Shown: positions 46,637-55,733 of the stretch, in pieces
How the letters are laid out: each line of letters opens with the position of its first letter
How positions within the stretch are numbered: the first letter of the stretch is position 1
Assembly (NCBI RefSeq): GCF_004402235.1
Contig: NZ_SOFS01000012.1
Span: forward strand, 1 to 64,000
Source of the DNA: Cryobacterium glucosi
Lineage (GTDB): Bacteria > Actinomycetota > Actinomycetes > Actinomycetales > Microbacteriaceae
Direction: 5' to 3'
DNA: 64,000 bases
Program-made: the position numbers and the translations under genes
The notes under the pieces: model-generated
What the model was told of the DNA's origin: nothing
Databases searched by the model: none
Seen by the model: only the letters and a program-made list of their open reading frames with translations

Positions 46637-48310
46637 CTACTGCAGCCCTTCCGCGAGCGGACCCAGCGCGAGCACCGGGAAGTACGTGAGCGCCGTGATG
46701 ATGACCGTCACGCCGACGAGCAGCCCGACGAACTGCATGCGGTGGGTCGGCAGGGTGCCGCGCGTCGCAGGAACGGTGTCCTGGGCGGAGAGGGCTCCGG
46801 CGAGGGCGAGCACGAGGACGATCGGCAGGAAACGGCCGAGGAGCATGGCAACGCCCAGCGCCGTGTTGAACCACGGCGTGTTGGCCGTCAGTCCCGCAAA
46901 GGCGGAACCATTGTTGTTGGCCGCGGAGGTGAAGGCGTAGAGCACTTCGGAGAGACCGTGCAGCCCGGGGTTCCAGATGGAGGTGCCCTCGACATCCGCT
47001 CGCACGGCGGGGATCGCGAAACTCAGGGCCGTTCCGGCGAGGACGAGGGTCGGGGTCACCAGGATGTAGAGGCTGGCGATCTTGATCTCGCGCGGGCCGA
47101 TCTTCTTGCCGAGGTATTCGGGAGTGCGGCCGACGAGCAGGCCGGCGATGAAGACCGTGATCACGGCGAGGATGAGCATTCCGTAGAGCCCGGACCCCGT
47201 GCCGCCGGGGGCGACCTCGCCGAGCATCATGTTGAGCATCGGCATCAGGCCCCCGAGGGCCGTGAAGGAGTCGTGCATCGAGTTCACGGCACCGGTCGAG
47301 GTGAGGGTCGACGCCGTCCCGAAGATGGCGGACCCGATAATGCCGAAGCGCTGTTCCTTGCCCTCCATGGCGCCACCCGCTGCGAGTGGGGCCGTTCCGG
47401 CACCGCCGAGCTCGAAGAGGGTGAGCGCGGTGAGGGAGACCACGAAGATGGCGGCCATCGCTCCGAGAATGGCATAGCCCTGTCGTTTGTCGCCGACGAT
47501 CGTGCCGAAGGTGCGGGGCAGGCTGAACGGGATCGCGAGCATGAGAACGATCTGGAACATGCTCGTCCACGCGGTCGGGTTTTCGAACGGATGCGCCGAG
47601 TTCGCGTTGAAGAATCCGCCGCCGTTCGTGCCGAACATCTTGATCGCCTCCTGCGAGGCCACCGGCCCGCCCGGTATGGACTGGGTGGCGCCCGTGATCG
47701 TGGTGACGTCCGTGAAGCCGGTGAGGTTCTGGATGACGCCGCCGGCGAGGAGGACGAGCGCGGCGAGAATCGCCACAGGGAGCAGCAGGCGCAGTACCCC
47801 GCGGGTCAGGTCGACCCAGAAATTGCCGATCGTGCCGGTCCGGCGCTGAGCGAAACCGCGCACCAGGGCGATCGCAACGGCGATGCCGACCGCGGCGGAT
47901 ACGAAGTTCTGCACGGCGAGGCCGAGCATCTGCACAGAATAGCCCATGGTCACGTCGGGTGAATAGGACTGCCAGTTCGTGTTGGTCACGAATGAGACGG
48001 CCGTGTTGAACGACAGGCCCGACGGGATGGCCGGAAAGCCCAGGGAATAGGGCAGTACCGCTTGGGCTCGCTGAATGACGTAGACGAAAAGCACGCCGAT
48101 GAGGGAAAAAGCGAGCACGCTGCGCAGGTAGGACTGCCAGGTCTGCTGCGACCGGGGATTGACCCCGACCAGGCGATAGAAGCCGCGCTCGACCCGGTTG
48201 TCACGCGACGACTGGTAGAACGCCGCCATGTAGTCGCCCAGGGGGCGATAGATGAGGGCGAGGACAAGCGCAAGGGTGAGCGCCTGGAGAACGGCGAACC
48301 AGAGGTCCAT
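46637..48310 (-). CDS. kdpA: KdpA, K+-translocating channel subunit
   Basis: 557 residues with ten or more transmembrane helices and the KdpA pore signatures [31 protein letters not shown], and NNNGSAFAG. It forms the potassium pathway. Its ATG (48308-48310) overlaps the kdpF stop as TGATG. Confidence 0.95.
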   Translation of the reverse strand: MDLWFAVLQALTLALVLALIYRPLGDYMAAFYQSSRDNRVERGFYRLVGVNPRSQQTWQSYLRSVLAFSLIGVLFVYVIQRAQAVLPYSLGFPAIPSGLSFNTAVSFVTNTNWQSYSPDVTMGYSVQMLGLAVQNFVSAAVGIAVAIALVRGFAQRRTGTIGNFWVDLTRGVLRLLLPVAILAALVLLAGGVIQNLTGFTDVTTITGATQSIPGGPVASQEAIKMFGTNGGGFFNANSAHPFENPTAWTSMFQIVLMLAIPFSLPRTFGTIVGDKRQGYAILGAMAAIFVVSLTALTLFELGGAGTAPLAAGGAMEGKEQRFGIIGSAIFGTASTLTSTGAVNSMHDSFTALGGLMPMLNMMLGEVAPGGTGSGLYGMLILAVITVFIAGLLVGRTPEYLGKKIGPREIKIASLYILVTPTLVLAGTALSFAIPAVRADVEGTSIWNPGLHGLSEVLYAFTSAANNNGSAFAGLTANTPWFNTALGVAMLLGRFLPIVLVLALAGALSAQDTVPATRGTLPTHRMQFVGLLVGVTVIITALTYFPVLALGPLAEGLQ

Positions 48311-48399
48311 CAGAACCTTTCCGGCTTCACGAGCGCGAGCACGAGGTAGGCCAGGGCCGCGACGGCGAGGAGGGCGCCGAGCAGGTCGAAGACGATCAC
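48310..48399 (-). CDS. kdpF: KdpF, single-helix subunit of the K+ ATPase
   Basis: 29 residues (GTG start 48399), one transmembrane helix ([19 protein letters not shown]) ending KPERF, the typical KdpF tail. It stabilises KdpABC. Its start overlaps the upstream small gene (GTGA) and its stop overlaps the kdpA ATG (TGATG), so the genes are translationally coupled. Confidence 0.9.
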   Translation of the reverse strand: MIVFDLLGALLAVAALAYLVLALVKPERF

Positions 48400-48491
48400 A
48401 GTTTCTCGACTCCCTTGGCCACGAGGCCGATCAGGGCGAACACGGCGATCACGCCGAGAACGTAGACGATGTCAAGCACGAGGTCGGGCAC
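48396..48491 (-). CDS. 31-residue KdpF-like small membrane protein
   Basis: From GTG 48491 to TGA 48396, 31 residues with one helix ([20 protein letters not shown]) and ending in KGVEKL. Overlap by GTGA with kdpF and a GGAG site upstream (about 8-11 bases) support translation. A second tiny protein before kdpF occurs in several actinobacterial kdp operons, but I know of no described function. Confidence 0.7.
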   Translation of the reverse strand: MPDLVLDIVYVLGVIAVFALIGLVAKGVEKL

Positions 48492-48720
48492 AGGAGAACT
48501 CCATCCACACGGTGACCGCGCCGGTGCAGGCGCGGGTATCCCGGGGTCGGAACCGGGGTACTCCACAGGATTACGCCGGATTCGGGGCGGAGAATGGGGT
48601 CCTCACGGTATCCATACGGCGCACCGGCGGAACCTAACGGTTTCTCTGCGCTGGTGCGCGCTCCCGTGCAATGTGCGCGGTCGCTCGTCGCAGCGAGGGT
48701 CGTCGGTGCGCGCTGGCAGA

Positions 48721-50523
48721 ATGGAAAGCGTGTACATACTGGTCGGTCGAAGGGGGAACGGGGAGTTCCTCGTCGAGGTGCTGAACGCCGGGGGTGTGAC
48801 TCTCGGTGCCGCCCGCCCGGTGTCGGCGGACGACTTCCCCGGGTATGTGCTCCAGGAGGAACCCGGGTCGCCGCGCTGGGTCTGGGAGGACACCGCGAGC
48901 ATCTACCCGGTCCTGCTCGAGGCCGGCGTCCGCGTCGAACGTGCCCACGACCTGCGGCTCTGCCACGCGATCCTGCGCCACTCCGTCCTCACCGCCGCGA
49001 GCGACCTCGCAACGGCGGCACCGAGCCGGTGGGATGCCGCCCTCGCCATCGTCGCGGAAACCCGCGATCCCGGAGCCACGCTTTTCGAACTGCTCGGAGA
49101 GGACATCGATCCCGCCGGAGAAGCGGACGCGGGCTTCACGGACGCCGGTGCCGAGTTCCGGCGCCAGCTCACGGCCGTCGCCGAGAGCGAGGAGCCGGGG
49201 CGGCTGCGCCTGCTGCTCGCCGCGGAGTCCGCCGGCGCGCTCATCGCCGCCGAGATGCGCTTCGCCGGACTGCCCTGGCGCACCGACGTGCACGACGAGC
49301 TGCTGACCAGGGTCCTCGGTCCGAGGGTCGGCCCCGGGATCCGGCCGGCGCTCCTCGAAAAACTGGTCGGACGCATCCGCCTGGCACTCGGAGACCCCCT
49401 CGTCAACCCGGACTCCCCGCCCGAGCTCACCCGCGCCCTGCGCCGGGCCGGACTCGCCGTGACCTCGACCCGGGCCTGGGAACTCAAGGAGCTCGACCAT
49501 CCCGTGATCGAGCCCCTGCTCGAGTACAAGAAGCTCGCCCGGCTGCTGAGCGCCAACGGCTGGTACTGGATGGACACCTGGATCGTCGACGGTCGCTTCC
49601 ACCCGGAGTACCTGCCGGGCGGCGTCGTGACCGGCCGGTGGGCGACCCGCGGCGGGGGAGCCCTGCAACTGCCCAAGCAGGTGCGCGGTGCTGTTGTCGC
49701 GGACTCGGGCTGGAAGCTCGTCGTCGCGGATGCCGCCCAGCTGGAACCGCGCATCCTCGCGGCGCTCTCGAGCGACACGGCCATGGCGGATGCCGGCCGT
49801 GGCACAGACCTCTACGCCGGCATCGTCGCGAGCGGCGTCGTCGAGACCCGCGCCCACGCCAAGGTGGCCATGCTCGGCGCGATGTACGGTGCGACGACGG
49901 GGGAGAGCGGGCGGTTGCTGCCCCGGCTCGCGCGGGCGTATCCGCGGGCACTCGCGTTGACCGAGACAGCCGCGCGCGCAGGCGAGCGCGGCGACCAGGT
50001 CACGACCAGGCTGGGCCGGTCCTCGCCGCCTCCCGGAGAAGAATGGTATGCCGCGCAGTCTCTGGCTTCGTCGGAGGGAGCCGGCGATGCCGATGAGCGG
50101 AGGGCGCGCACCCAGGCCAGGGACTGGGGTCGTTTCACGCGCAACTTCGTGGTGCAGGGGAGTGCGGCCGAGTGGGCGTTGTGCTGGATGGCGGAAATCC
50201 GGCGGGAACTCCGGAAACTGGCGTCGGACGTCGGCGCAGATGCCGGATCCGGGTTGGAGCCCCGGTCTCCTTCCCGGGCTCCTTCCGGGTCTTCTTCCGG
50301 GTCCCGTTCCGGTCGGGGCGGTGTCGTGTTCGCCGATATCCCGCACCTGGTGTTCTTCCTCCACGACGAGGTCATCGTGCATACCCCGGAGCATCTGGCG
50401 GCCAGGGTCGCGACCATTGTCGAAGATGCCGCGGCCACGGCGGGGAGGCACCTGTTCGGCACCTTCCCTGTCGACTTCCTGCTGACCGTCGCCACCGTCG
50501 ACAACTACGGCGACGCGAAATAG
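48721..50523 (+). CDS. Family A DNA polymerase with degenerate 3'-5' exonuclease domain
   Basis: 600 residues. The N-terminal 170 residues are a degenerate exonuclease-like domain. The C-terminal polymerase core has motif A DAAQLEPRILAAL, an O-helix region (RAHAKVAMLGAMYGATTGESG) and motif C HDEVIVH with the metal-binding Asp-Glu. Between them lies an insertion rich in Ser, Pro, Gly and Arg (residues about 510-535). ATG 48721 or GTG 48730 (matching relatives MYILVGR) is possible; neither has a strong ribosome binding site. Such proteins work in DNA repair in actinobacteria. Confidence 0.85.
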   Translation: MESVYILVGRRGNGEFLVEVLNAGGVTLGAARPVSADDFPGYVLQEEPGSPRWVWEDTASIYPVLLEAGVRVERAHDLRLCHAILRHSVLTAASDLATAAPSRWDAALAIVAETRDPGATLFELLGEDIDPAGEADAGFTDAGAEFRRQLTAVAESEEPGRLRLLLAAESAGALIAAEMRFAGLPWRTDVHDELLTRVLGPRVGPGIRPALLEKLVGRIRLALGDPLVNPDSPPELTRALRRAGLAVTSTRAWELKELDHPVIEPLLEYKKLARLLSANGWYWMDTWIVDGRFHPEYLPGGVVTGRWATRGGGALQLPKQVRGAVVADSGWKLVVADAAQLEPRILAALSSDTAMADAGRGTDLYAGIVASGVVETRAHAKVAMLGAMYGATTGESGRLLPRLARAYPRALALTETAARAGERGDQVTTRLGRSSPPPGEEWYAAQSLASSEGAGDADERRARTQARDWGRFTRNFVVQGSAAEWALCWMAEIRRELRKLASDVGADAGSGLEPRSPSRAPSGSSSGSRSGRGGVVFADIPHLVFFLHDEVIVHTPEHLAARVATIVEDAAATAGRHLFGTFPVDFLLTVATVDNYGDAK

Positions 50524-50596
50524 CGCCCGCCGCGGCAATAAACCCGGGCCCGTGACCGTTGCACTGAAGACACTCACACGACGGGATGGCGCAGGC

Positions 50597-51466
50597 ATGA
50601 CACAGCAGGTAGAGCAGGGCAGCACAGACCAGGACCGGACGGACGCCGCACTCGCACAGCTCGCCGAATTCCGGGACGCACGCTCCCGCGCGGTCGTCGG
50701 CCCGCGCGGCAACCTCGCCCTCGTGAACACCCAGTGGATCACCGGTGACCCCGCGGTCGGCCAGCCGGTCTGGGGCGTCCCCGGGCTCTGGGCGCCGCTC
50801 CCCGCTGGGGTGTCCGGGCTCGCGCTGACAGCGGCAGCGAGCGAGGGGATCACCGTCGACGGTGACGTGGTCGATGGATCGGTGCTCGTGGCCGGACTCG
50901 ACGCGATGCAGCCCTCGAGCATCCGCTTCAGCGACACGCTCACGGGAACAGTGATCGCCGGCGAAGACGGCGGGTATGCCCTCCGGGTCTGGGACGCCGC
51001 CTCCGAGGGAATCCGCGATTTCGGCCGGATCGATGCATTCCCCTACGATCCGGACTGGGTGGTCGAGGCGACGTTCACGCCGATCCCCGGGCGGGGTGAG
51101 GTCAGCATCGCACACCTGCAGGATGAGGGACGGACCCGCCAGCGCGCCCTGCCCGGCGAGATCACCTTCACCAGGGATGGCATCGACTACAACCTCGTTG
51201 CCTTCGAGGACGGGCCGAGCCTGCTCCTCGTGTTCGCCGACGCGACCAACGGGGTCAGCACCTACAGCGTCGGCCGATTCCTGCGCGTCTCACCGGAGGG
51301 CGACGGAACGATTCGCCTCGACTTCAACCGGGCCTACCTGCCGCCGTGCGCCTTCAGCTACAACTTCAACTGCCCGATCGCACCTGCCCAGAACCGACTC
51401 ACCATCCCGATCGAGGCCGGCGAGCGCATGGTCCTGGCCACGGACGGCACGCCGCTGCACGACTGA
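50597..51466 (+). CDS. DUF1684 domain protein
   Basis: 289 residues with the DUF1684 signature blocks: AQLAEFRDARSRAVVGPRGNLALVN, GPSLLLVFADATNG, and FNRAYLPPCAFSYNFNCPIAP, with conserved Cys residues in the last. The family is widespread and uncharacterised; the double Cys motif may bind a metal or form a disulfide. ATG 50597 is used (a GTG at 50552 adds unlike residues). It is 73 bp downstream of the polymerase gene. Confidence 0.8.
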   Translation: MTQQVEQGSTDQDRTDAALAQLAEFRDARSRAVVGPRGNLALVNTQWITGDPAVGQPVWGVPGLWAPLPAGVSGLALTAAASEGITVDGDVVDGSVLVAGLDAMQPSSIRFSDTLTGTVIAGEDGGYALRVWDAASEGIRDFGRIDAFPYDPDWVVEATFTPIPGRGEVSIAHLQDEGRTRQRALPGEITFTRDGIDYNLVAFEDGPSLLLVFADATNGVSTYSVGRFLRVSPEGDGTIRLDFNRAYLPPCAFSYNFNCPIAPAQNRLTIPIEAGERMVLATDGTPLHD

Positions 51467-51560
51467 ACCGATCGTCTCGACTTTCGGCGAAGTCGTCCAC
51501 GGGCTGCATCGTCCACGGGCTGCGTCTCATACTTCTTCCGGACTGGACGCCGTGATCGAG

Positions 51561-52172
51561 CTATGCCGCCACCGCCGGCCGCCGGCCGCGCCGTGGCTTC
51601 TGAAGATTGAGACCGTGCCCGAACTCGCCTGGGGCGGCGGCCAGCGTGCGCTCCGTGCTCTCGAGCCAGGCCAGTGCCGCGGTCGCGAGGGCATGCCGCG
51701 CCCCCGCGCCGAGCAGGTCCTGCCCGGCGCCCGGCCGGAGCTCCCCGCCGTGCGCCCCGGCGACGGTGGAGTCGCTTCCTGCGCCGGGACCGGAGTCCGC
51801 AAGGTCGGACTCCCACTGCGTGCGATAGCGGGCGATGATGCCGAGAACGTCCGTATCAGGGAGTGACGACGCGAGCAGCACCCGGTCGACGAGGTCGTTC
51901 CACTCCTCGCCGACGGCGCTCTCCGTCGCGGTCAGCCAGGCAGATGCTTCGCTCAATCCGGACGAGGTCGCCCGGTACAGGGGGAGTCCGTCGTCAGTGG
52001 TCCCTGCCGATTCCACGACTCCCTGTTTCACGAGTCGCTCGAGAGTGCCGTAGACCTGGCCGGCGTTCACGTTCCGGCGACCGGCCGTACGGGAACTGAG
52101 TTCAGCGTGAAGCTGGAATCCGTATGCCGGACCGATCGACAGGATCACAAGCAGACAACTGCGTACCGACAC
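51561..52172 (-). CDS. PadR-family regulator
   Basis: 203 residues. The winged helix is LLVILSIGPAYGFQLHAEL and NVNAGQVYGTLERLVKQGVV; the C-terminal Vir-like coiled coil follows, then an extra Ala/Gly-rich tail of about 60 residues. GTG 52172 has a clear GGAGG 4-8 bases upstream. A 15-bp palindrome overlaps its -10 box, pointing to auto-repression. It converges with the DUF1684 gene. Confidence 0.85.
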   Translation of the reverse strand: MSVRSCLLVILSIGPAYGFQLHAELSSRTAGRRNVNAGQVYGTLERLVKQGVVESAGTTDDGLPLYRATSSGLSEASAWLTATESAVGEEWNDLVDRVLLASSLPDTDVLGIIARYRTQWESDLADSGPGAGSDSTVAGAHGGELRPGAGQDLLGAGARHALATAALAWLESTERTLAAAPGEFGHGLNLQKPRRGRRPAVAA

Positions 52173-52195
52173 CGGGCCTCCGAAGCGAGAGATAA

Positions 52196-52210
52196 CTATA
52201 CCGAGTATAG
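52196..52210 (-). promoter_or_regulatory. Candidate PadR operator overlapping the -10 box
   Basis: CTATA-CCGAG-TATAG is a perfect palindrome of 15 bp. On the minus strand TATACT (52209-52204) forms the -10 box. Binding of PadR here would block its own transcription. Confidence 0.5.
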
Positions 52211-52423
52211 CGAACCGGTCCACGGGAAAACGCGCGGGAACCGGTTGAACTGGTGGGATCAAATAACCCGATCTTCCTTGAATACCCACAGGCGGCTGAG
52301 GCATAATCCAAGGAGACGGCAGCAATTCCGTCGTAGCGACAAGTTCACACTCGCTTGCATCGTATTGAATCCGCAGTTCTGAGGTCGTTGGGGAAGACGC
52401 ACCTCACAGAACGGAGAAAATCG

Positions 52424-52945
52424 ATGACAGCAATACCTGCGCGCCGGCCACCAACTGCGCGAGGGGTGCTTTTGGTGCATTCGTCGCCACGGGCACTCAG
52501 CCCGCATGTGGAGTGGGCGGTCGGTCGCGCCCTCGGCGAGGCCGTCAACTTCGACTGGTCCGATCAGCCGGTGCTCACGGGTTCCCAGCGCGCCGAATAC
52601 CACTGGGAGGGCGCACCAGGGACCGGCGCGTGCCTCGCATCCGCGCTGCTCGGATGGGACCACTTGCGCTTCGAAGTGACCGAGGACGCCGGGTTCGGCG
52701 TCGATGGCGGGCGGTGGCTGCACACGCCGGAGCTCGGCATTTTCTTCGCCCAGACCGACACCGTCGGGAACATCGTGATCCCGGAAGACCGGATTCGCTA
52801 CGCCATGGAATCCGCCGGCGCGAACGCCGTCGAACTGCATCGCGAACTGCGCCTCGCCCTCGGGCAGGCCTGGGACGACGAACTCGAACCCTTCAGGCAC
52901 GCGAGCGACTTCAATTCCGTGGTCTGGCTGCACAAGGTCGGCTGA
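52424..52945 (+). CDS. DUF3145 family protein
   Basis: 173 residues matching DUF3145, found almost only in actinobacteria near fatty acid genes. Conserved blocks: GVLLVHSSPRALSPHVEWA, TEDAGFGVDGGRWLHTPELG, NIVIPEDRIRYAME. Function unknown. ACGGAG lies 8-13 bases before ATG 52424. It is next to fabF on the opposite strand with a hairpin terminator between. Confidence 0.9.
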   Translation: MTAIPARRPPTARGVLLVHSSPRALSPHVEWAVGRALGEAVNFDWSDQPVLTGSQRAEYHWEGAPGTGACLASALLGWDHLRFEVTEDAGFGVDGGRWLHTPELGIFFAQTDTVGNIVIPEDRIRYAMESAGANAVELHRELRLALGQAWDDELEPFRHASDFNSVVWLHKVG

Positions 52946-53011
52946 CAGTCCTCATTCGCACAAGGCCGGGGAAAGAGACACCTGGCGGAAACGAGAAAAG
53001 GCGGAAACGAG

Positions 53012-53043
53012 AACAGGCCCGACCCCGGGGGGTCGAGCCTGTT
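53012..53043. terminator. Bidirectional intrinsic-type terminator
   Basis: AACAGGC ... GCCTGTT with an inner CCGACCCC/GGGTCG stem gives a strong hairpin between the convergent DUF3145 (ends 52945) and fabF (ends 53078) genes. Confidence 0.7.
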
Positions 53044-53077
53044 ACTGATAGACGTCCGAAGGGACCGAGCTTGTCGA

Positions 53078-54313
53078 CTAGACCGAGCGGAAGGCCACGA
53101 CGGCGTTGTGGCCGCCGAATCCGAACGAGTTGCTGATCGCGAGCAGGTTGCCGCCGGGCAGGGTGCGCGGTGAGGTCACGACGTCGAGCGGAATGGCCGG
53201 GTCCTGCTCGACGAGGTTGATCGTCGGCGGGGCGGTCCGCGTCGAGAGCGCCATCACGGTGAAGAACGCCTCGATCGCACCTGCACCACCGAGCAGGTGC
53301 CCGGTGGATGCCTTCGTCGCGGAAACGGGGATGCCCTCGAGCAGGTCGCCGAACACGCGACGGAGTGCGTTGTACTCAGCGATGTCCCCGACTGGCGTGC
53401 TTGTCGCATGCGCATTGATGTGGGCGACATCACTGAGATCGGCACCCGCGTTGCGGATGGCGGTGACCATGGCCCGGGCGGCCGCCGATCCCTCGGGGTC
53501 GGGAGCCGTGATGTGGTACGCGTCACTCGTGACGGCACCGCCGAGCAGTTCGGCGTAGATGTGCGCACCGCGGGCCTTGGCGTGTTCTTCGGTTTCGACG
53601 ACGAGTGCTGCTGCACCCTCGCCGAGCACGAAGCCGTCGCGTGACACGTCGTACGGGCGTGAGGCATGGGCCGGGTCGTCGTTCCGCTTGGACAACGCCT
53701 GCATCGCCGCGAACGACGCGATCGGCAGTGGGTGGATCGCGGCTTCCGAGCCACCGGCGATGACGACGTCCGCGCGGCCGGCCTGCAGCCGGTCATAGGC
53801 GTTGACGAGGGACTCGGTGCTCGACGCGCAGGCGGAGACGACGGTCGTGATACCGGCGCGGGCGTGCAGGTCCATGCCGATTGCCGCGGCGGGACCGTTC
53901 GGCATCAGCATCGGGACGGTCATCGGCAGCACGCGGCGTGGGCCGCGTTCGCGCAGGGTGTCCCAGGCGTCGAGGAGGGTCCACACGCCGCCGATGCCGG
54001 TGGCCCAGTCGACGGCGAGCCGGTCGGCTTCGACCTCGGGAGATCCGGCATCCGCCCAGGCCTCGCGGCCGGCGATCAGCGCGAACTGGCTCGAGGGGTC
54101 GAGACGCTTGATCTCGTGCCTGGCGAGGACCTCGCTGGCGGGGACCCGCGCCTGCGCGGCGAAGGTGATCGGCAGCTGGGTGCGTGCGACCCATTCCTGC
54201 TCGAGGGTGGTGGCGCCGGACTCGCCGCTCAACAGCGCAGCCCAGGTCTCGGCGGCAGTGCCTCCGAGAGGGGAGGTCGCACCGATTCCGGTGATAACGA
54301 TCTTCTTGGTCAT
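53078..54313 (-). CDS. fabF: Beta-ketoacyl-ACP synthase II FabF
   Basis: 411 residues of the KAS II family. Catalytic Cys in VVSACASSTESLV, His in NAHATSTPVGD and His in KASTGHLLGGAGA are all present. It extends acyl chains in type II fatty acid synthesis. ATG 54313 (GGAGAG 9-14 bases upstream) is used. It is the last gene of the fab block, separated from acpP by a stable hairpin. Confidence 0.96.
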   Translation of the reverse strand: MTKKIVITGIGATSPLGGTAAETWAALLSGESGATTLEQEWVARTQLPITFAAQARVPASEVLARHEIKRLDPSSQFALIAGREAWADAGSPEVEADRLAVDWATGIGGVWTLLDAWDTLRERGPRRVLPMTVPMLMPNGPAAAIGMDLHARAGITTVVSACASSTESLVNAYDRLQAGRADVVIAGGSEAAIHPLPIASFAAMQALSKRNDDPAHASRPYDVSRDGFVLGEGAAALVVETEEHAKARGAHIYAELLGGAVTSDAYHITAPDPEGSAAARAMVTAIRNAGADLSDVAHINAHATSTPVGDIAEYNALRRVFGDLLEGIPVSATKASTGHLLGGAGAIEAFFTVMALSTRTAPPTINLVEQDPAIPLDVVTSPRTLPGGNLLAISNSFGFGGHNAVVAFRSV

Positions 54314-54356
54314 ATGCAACTCTCCGTGGTACATCAAAACGGCGGGCGGAGCCCAC

Positions 54357-54393
54357 AGCCCAGGCCGGTCGGCGATGCCGGCCGGCCTGGGCT
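54357..54393 (-). promoter_or_regulatory. Stable hairpin between acpP and fabF
   Basis: AGCCCAGGCCGG pairs with CCGGCCTGGGCT around GTCGGC-GATGCCGG, giving a stem of at least 12 bp. It could partly terminate transcription or protect the acpP 3' end, so acpP mRNA exceeds fabF mRNA. Confidence 0.6.
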
Positions 54394-54401
54394 CGTTAGT
54401 T

Positions 54402-54650
54402 TTAGTCCTGGGCCTTGACGATGAAGTCGACGGCGTCGCCGACGGTCTTAAGGTTCTTGACCTCTTCGTCGGGGATCTTCACGTCGAACTTCTCTTCTGC
54501 GTTGACGACAATGGTCATCATCGAGATGGAATCGATGTCGAGGTCGTCGGTGAACGACTTACCCATCTCAACCGTGTCAGCCGCAATGCCGGTCTCATCA
54601 TTGATGAGCTCAGCGAGGCCGGACAGTACTTCTTCGGTGGACAATGCCAT
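54402..54650 (-). CDS. acpP: Acyl carrier protein
   Basis: 82 residues, strongly acidic, with DLDIDSISMM; the Ser receives the 4'-phosphopantetheine arm. It carries acyl chains in fatty acid synthesis. It lies between fabH (upstream) and fabF (downstream). Confidence 0.96.
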   Translation of the reverse strand: MALSTEEVLSGLAELINDETGIAADTVEMGKSFTDDLDIDSISMMTIVVNAEEKFDVKIPDEEVKNLKTVGDAVDFIVKAQD

Positions 54651-54710
54651 TTTTTTCTCCTTGGGGTGTCTCGTATGACCGAGATTCAGTTTAGAGGCGG
54701 TACGGGAAAA

Positions 54711-55715
54711 CTACGGGAGCACGACGACCTGCGCGCCGAACACCAGTCCGGCTCCGAAGCCGATCTGCAGGGCGAGACCGCCACTGAGCTCAGGGTGTTC
54801 GGCAAGCAGGGTGTGCGTGGCGATCGGGATCGACGCCGACGAGGTGTTCCCCGTTGTGGCGATATCGCGCGCGATGACGACGGACTCGGGGAGCTTGAGC
54901 AGCTTCGCGAACTCGTCGATGATGCGCATGTTGGCCTGGTGCGGGATGAAGGCCGCGAGGTCGGCACTGGTCACGCCGGCGGCCTCGAGGGCCTGCTTGG
55001 CGACCTTGGCCATGTCCCAGACCGCCCAGCGGAAGACTGTCTGGCCCTCCTGGCGGAGCGTGGGCCACTCGGATTCACCGCGGTGGTATTCCTGCAGGGT
55101 GTGATTCATCTGGATCGCGCCGGCCTTGGAACCGTCGGACCCCCAGACGGTGCTCGAGATACCGGGGTAGTCGCTCGGACCGATCACGACGGCGCCTGCG
55201 CCGTCGCCGAGGAGGAACGAGATGCTGCGGTCGGTCGGGTCAACGAGGTCGGAGAGCTTTTCGGCCCCGACGACGAGCGCGTAGTGAGCGACACCGGTGC
55301 GGATGAGGGCGTCGGCCTGGGCCACGGCATATGCGTAACCGGCACAGGCGGCGTTGATGTCGTAGGCAGCGGCCGGGTTGGCGCCGACCTTGTCGGCGAG
55401 GACGGCGGCCATCGACGGGGTCTGGCGGCCGTTGCTGATGGTGGCGACGATGACGGCGTCGATCAGGGTCGGGTCGATGCCGGACTTCTCGATGGCCTCG
55501 GTGGCGGCAACGACGGCGAGGTCGACGGCCTGGACGTCCTTGCTGGCCCTGACGCGGCTGATGATGCCGGTACGCTGCTGGATCCACTCGTCGGACGAGT
55601 CGATCGGACCGACCAGGTCGTCGTTGGGAACGGTCAGGTCACCGCGGGCGGCACCGACCGACAGGATGCGCGTGAACGCGGGGCCGTGCGACTGCTGGAG
55701 TGTGGGCTTGGTCAT
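54711..55715 (-). CDS. fabH: Beta-ketoacyl-ACP synthase III FabH
   Basis: 334 residues. The Cys-His-Asn triad lies in NAACAGYAYA, FIPHQANMRI and GNTSSASIP. It starts chain synthesis from acetyl- or branched-chain acyl-CoA with malonyl-ACP. It follows fabD (18 bp) and precedes acpP. Confidence 0.95.
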   Translation of the reverse strand: MTKPTLQQSHGPAFTRILSVGAARGDLTVPNDDLVGPIDSSDEWIQQRTGIISRVRASKDVQAVDLAVVAATEAIEKSGIDPTLIDAVIVATISNGRQTPSMAAVLADKVGANPAAAYDINAACAGYAYAVAQADALIRTGVAHYALVVGAEKLSDLVDPTDRSISFLLGDGAGAVVIGPSDYPGISSTVWGSDGSKAGAIQMNHTLQEYHRGESEWPTLRQEGQTVFRWAVWDMAKVAKQALEAAGVTSADLAAFIPHQANMRIIDEFAKLLKLPESVVIARDIATTGNTSSASIPIATHTLLAEHPELSGGLALQIGFGAGLVFGAQVVVLP

Positions 55716-55733
55716 GGTCTCTTTCCGTCGGGC

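Noticed and set aside
48492-48600. A ydaO-type c-di-AMP riboswitch before the kdp operon
   Set aside because: GC hairpins are present, but the conserved ydaO sequence elements are not visible.
51494-51523. CRISPR-like or regulatory direct repeat (two copies of CGTCCACGGGCTGC)
   Set aside because: Only two copies with 2 bp between, at the 3' end of convergent genes; no array and no cas genes.
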